Below, piece after piece: positions 62,595-64,000 of a DNA stretch of 64,000 nucleotides. Both the position numbers and the translations under genes were made by a program. How positions within the stretch are numbered: the stretch's first letter is position 1; each line of letters opens with the position of its first letter. The stretch lies in NCBI GenBank assembly GCA_023228885.1, contig JALOAJ010000005.1:1-64000 (forward strand), given 5' to 3'. The notes below the pieces were generated by a model. That model was not told the DNA's origin. It searched no databases and worked only from the letters and a program-made list of their open reading frames with translations. Source of the stretch: Bacillota bacterium (GTDB taxonomy: Bacteria > Bacillota > Clostridia > Monoglobales > Firm-18).

Positions 62595-62619
62595 CAGTTA
62601 AATATGTTTAGTGTAAAAT
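62591..62619 (+). promoter_or_regulatory. Sigma-A promoter of citrate synthase
   Basis: TTGACA (62591-62596), 17 bases, TAAAAT (62614-62619); the ppa TGA stop (62592-62594) is inside the -35. Confidence 0.7.
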
Positions 62620-62656
62620 TGCTTTTATGAATGTTCAATAATTGAGGTGGTGTGCT

Positions 62657-64000
62657 ATGAAAACGCAAAATGTTTCAAACGAAAACGGTCTTGTTAAGGA
62701 ACTGCTTGAGCTTGCTGAAAAAAATATATCAATCAACCCTGAAAACTATGAAAAACACAATGTAAAAAGGGGTTTAAGAAATAGTGACGGCACGGGAGTT
62801 TTAGTTGGGCTTACCGTTATTGGCGATGTTCAATCGTATATAAAAGAAGGGGATAAAAAAATAGATATCCCGGGCGAACTGTTTTATCGGGGCATCAATG
62901 TTCGTGACATTGTAAACGGCTGCATTGCGGAAAAACGGTTCGGCTTTGAAGAGGTTATTTATCTTTTGCTTTTTGGCGTTTTACCAACGGAGCAGAAGAT
63001 TGAACAGTTTTCCAAATACTTATCGGGATATAGGAATTTGCCGGAGTATTTTGTAGAGGACATGATATTAAAAGCCCCCAGCCCGGACATTATGAACAAG
63101 CTTGCACGAAGTGTTTTGGCGCTTTATTCTTATGATGACGACCCTGATAATCTTTCGCTTGAAAATTTGCTGCGCCAATCCTTTGAGCTTATTTCTTGTT
63201 TCCCCGCAATAATTGCATATGCTTATCATACTAAAAATCACTATTATGACGGCGAAAGCTTGTTTTTGCATACAAGCAAGCCGGAGCTTTCGATTGCGGA
63301 AAACTTTTTGCGCCTTATTAGGGCAGACAAAAGCTACACGCGGCAAGAGGCGGAAATACTTGATTTATGCCTTATACTCCATGCGGAGCATGGCGGGGGC
63401 AACAACTCCACCTTTACCACACATGTTATATCATCAACCGGAACCGATACATATTCGGCAATTTCGGCATCCATCGGCTCGCTAAAAGGCTCAAAGCACG
63501 GCGGCGCAAACAATCGCGTTATGGCAATGATGGATGAAATAAAAAGCAATGTTAAAGATTGGGCGGATAAAGACGAGGTAGCCGCTTATATTACAAAAAT
63601 AATAAACAAGCAGGCGGGCGATAAAACCGGCTTGATTTATGGCTTTGGTCATGCGGTTTACACCATTTCCGACCCGCGTACAGAGCTTTTAAAAACTCAT
63701 GCGCAAAAGCTTGCACAGCAAAAAGGGCGTACAGCGGAATTTGAACTGTACAGCTTGATAGAACAAATAACCCCGAAGTTATTTGCCGAAATAAAAAAAC
63801 AAAACAAGCCCCTGCCTGCAAATGTTGATTTTTACAGCGGGTTTGTTTATAACTTGCTTGGCATACCGCAAGAGTTATATACGCCGATTTTTGCAATGGC
63901 AAGGATTGCGGGTTGGTGCGCACACAGAATTGAGGAGGTTATTTCCAACAACCGCATTTTACGCCCGGCATATCGTAGCGTTGCGGATACAAGGGAATAC
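62657..64000 (+). CDS. gltA: Citrate synthase (3' end outside window)
   Basis: 448 codons visible with no stop before the window end. Condenses acetyl-CoA and oxaloacetate. Signature GELFYRGINVRDIVNGC, catalytic His in LHAEHGGGNNSTFT and GSLKGSKHGGANNRVMAM, and GFGHAVY-TISDPR. ATG 62657 with TTGAGGTGG upstream. Long N-terminal part (about 60 residues before RGIN) as in clostridial enzymes. Confidence 0.94.
   Translation, partial: MKTQNVSNENGLVKELLELAEKNISINPENYEKHNVKRGLRNSDGTGVLVGLTVIGDVQSYIKEGDKKIDIPGELFYRGINVRDIVNGCIAEKRFGFEEVIYLLLFGVLPTEQKIEQFSKYLSGYRNLPEYFVEDMILKAPSPDIMNKLARSVLALYSYDDDPDNLSLENLLRQSFELISCFPAIIAYAYHTKNHYYDGESLFLHTSKPELSIAENFLRLIRADKSYTRQEAEILDLCLILHAEHGGGNNSTFTTHVISSTGTDTYSAISASIGSLKGSKHGGANNRVMAMMDEIKSNVKDWADKDEVAAYITKIINKQAGDKTGLIYGFGHAVYTISDPRTELLKTHAQKLAQQKGRTAEFELYSLIEQITPKLFAEIKKQNKPLPANVDFYSGFVYNLLGIPQELYTPIFAMARIAGWCAHRIEEVISNNRILRPAYRSVADTREY

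Noticed and set aside
1..64000. CRISPR arrays, rRNA, tRNA, intact insertion sequences
   Set aside because: None recognised by reading; no regular repeats, transposase motifs or tRNA arms were found.

Overview
The window comes from a low-to-moderate GC, endospore-forming, anaerobic Firmicute of class Clostridia. The evidence is a spoIIIAA-AH operon, spoVAD-spoVAE, rubredoxin, indolepyruvate:ferredoxin oxidoreductase, a glycine cleavage system, purine-rich Shine-Dalgarno sites, frequent TTG and GTG starts, and consensus sigma-A promoters. Genus cannot be told from the sequence. It is almost entirely chromosomal backbone with two small scars: a phage-like remnant at about 16.4-17.9 kb and a decayed arabinose operon at about 19.7-20.5 kb.

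Layout. 1-5.2 kb (minus): nusA-ylxR-ylxQ-infB-rbfA-nrnA translation/RNA operon with its promoter and leader hairpin, but without rimP. 5.4-7.4 kb: dfrA (minus), then spoVAD-spoVAE (plus). 7.5-12.4 kb: spoIIIAA-AH, then an Asp23/YqhY gene with its own promoter. 12.6-16.3 kb: a 10-TM metal exporter, a polysaccharide flippase and a PHP phosphoesterase. 16.4-17.9 kb: phage-like remnant (divergent XRE repressor, small Cys-rich protein, ArpU/DUF1492-like regulator). 17.9-20.5 kb: a double P-loop ATPase, rubredoxin and the araB/araA relic. 20.6-25.9 kb (minus): one promoter appears to drive hisD-like, hisB-like, HAD hydrolase, fumarase beta subunit, DUF1858 and purA, followed by a small unknown gene. 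26.1-35 kb (plus): nifS-thiI-cinA, recA-recX-rimO-pgsA-plsX, acpP, rnc and a radical SAM gene. 35.2-50.1 kb: smc-ftsY-UPF0182-ylxM-ffh-rpsP-khpA-rimM-trmD-nadD-yqeK-rsfS-leuS. 50.2-57.1 kb: an aryl-ketoacid module (SSS transporter, two PaaK ligases around iorAB, ACT protein). 57.2-61.3 kb: gcvT-gcvH-gcvPA-gcvPB. 61.3-64 kb: LysM-CAP protein (minus), inorganic pyrophosphatase, and the start of citrate synthase.

How the parts work together. Most of the window builds or matures the translation and secretion machinery. The sporulation genes encode the mother cell-forespore channel and part of the dipicolinate channel. The 50-61 kb block suggests amino-acid fermentation: aromatic 2-oxoacids are oxidised to acyl-CoA by IorAB and the PaaK ligases, and glycine is cleaved by the Gcv system.

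The most interesting candidate for an undescribed system is the hisD-like/hisB-like/HAD operon. Both His-family enzymes have lost metal or phosphate ligands required for histidine synthesis while the rest of the fold is intact, and no other his genes are present. Other points of interest are a GC-rich multi-hairpin segment between khpA and rimM, a compact SpoIIIAG lacking the usual insertion, and -35 boxes built on the upstream gene's TGA stop codon.
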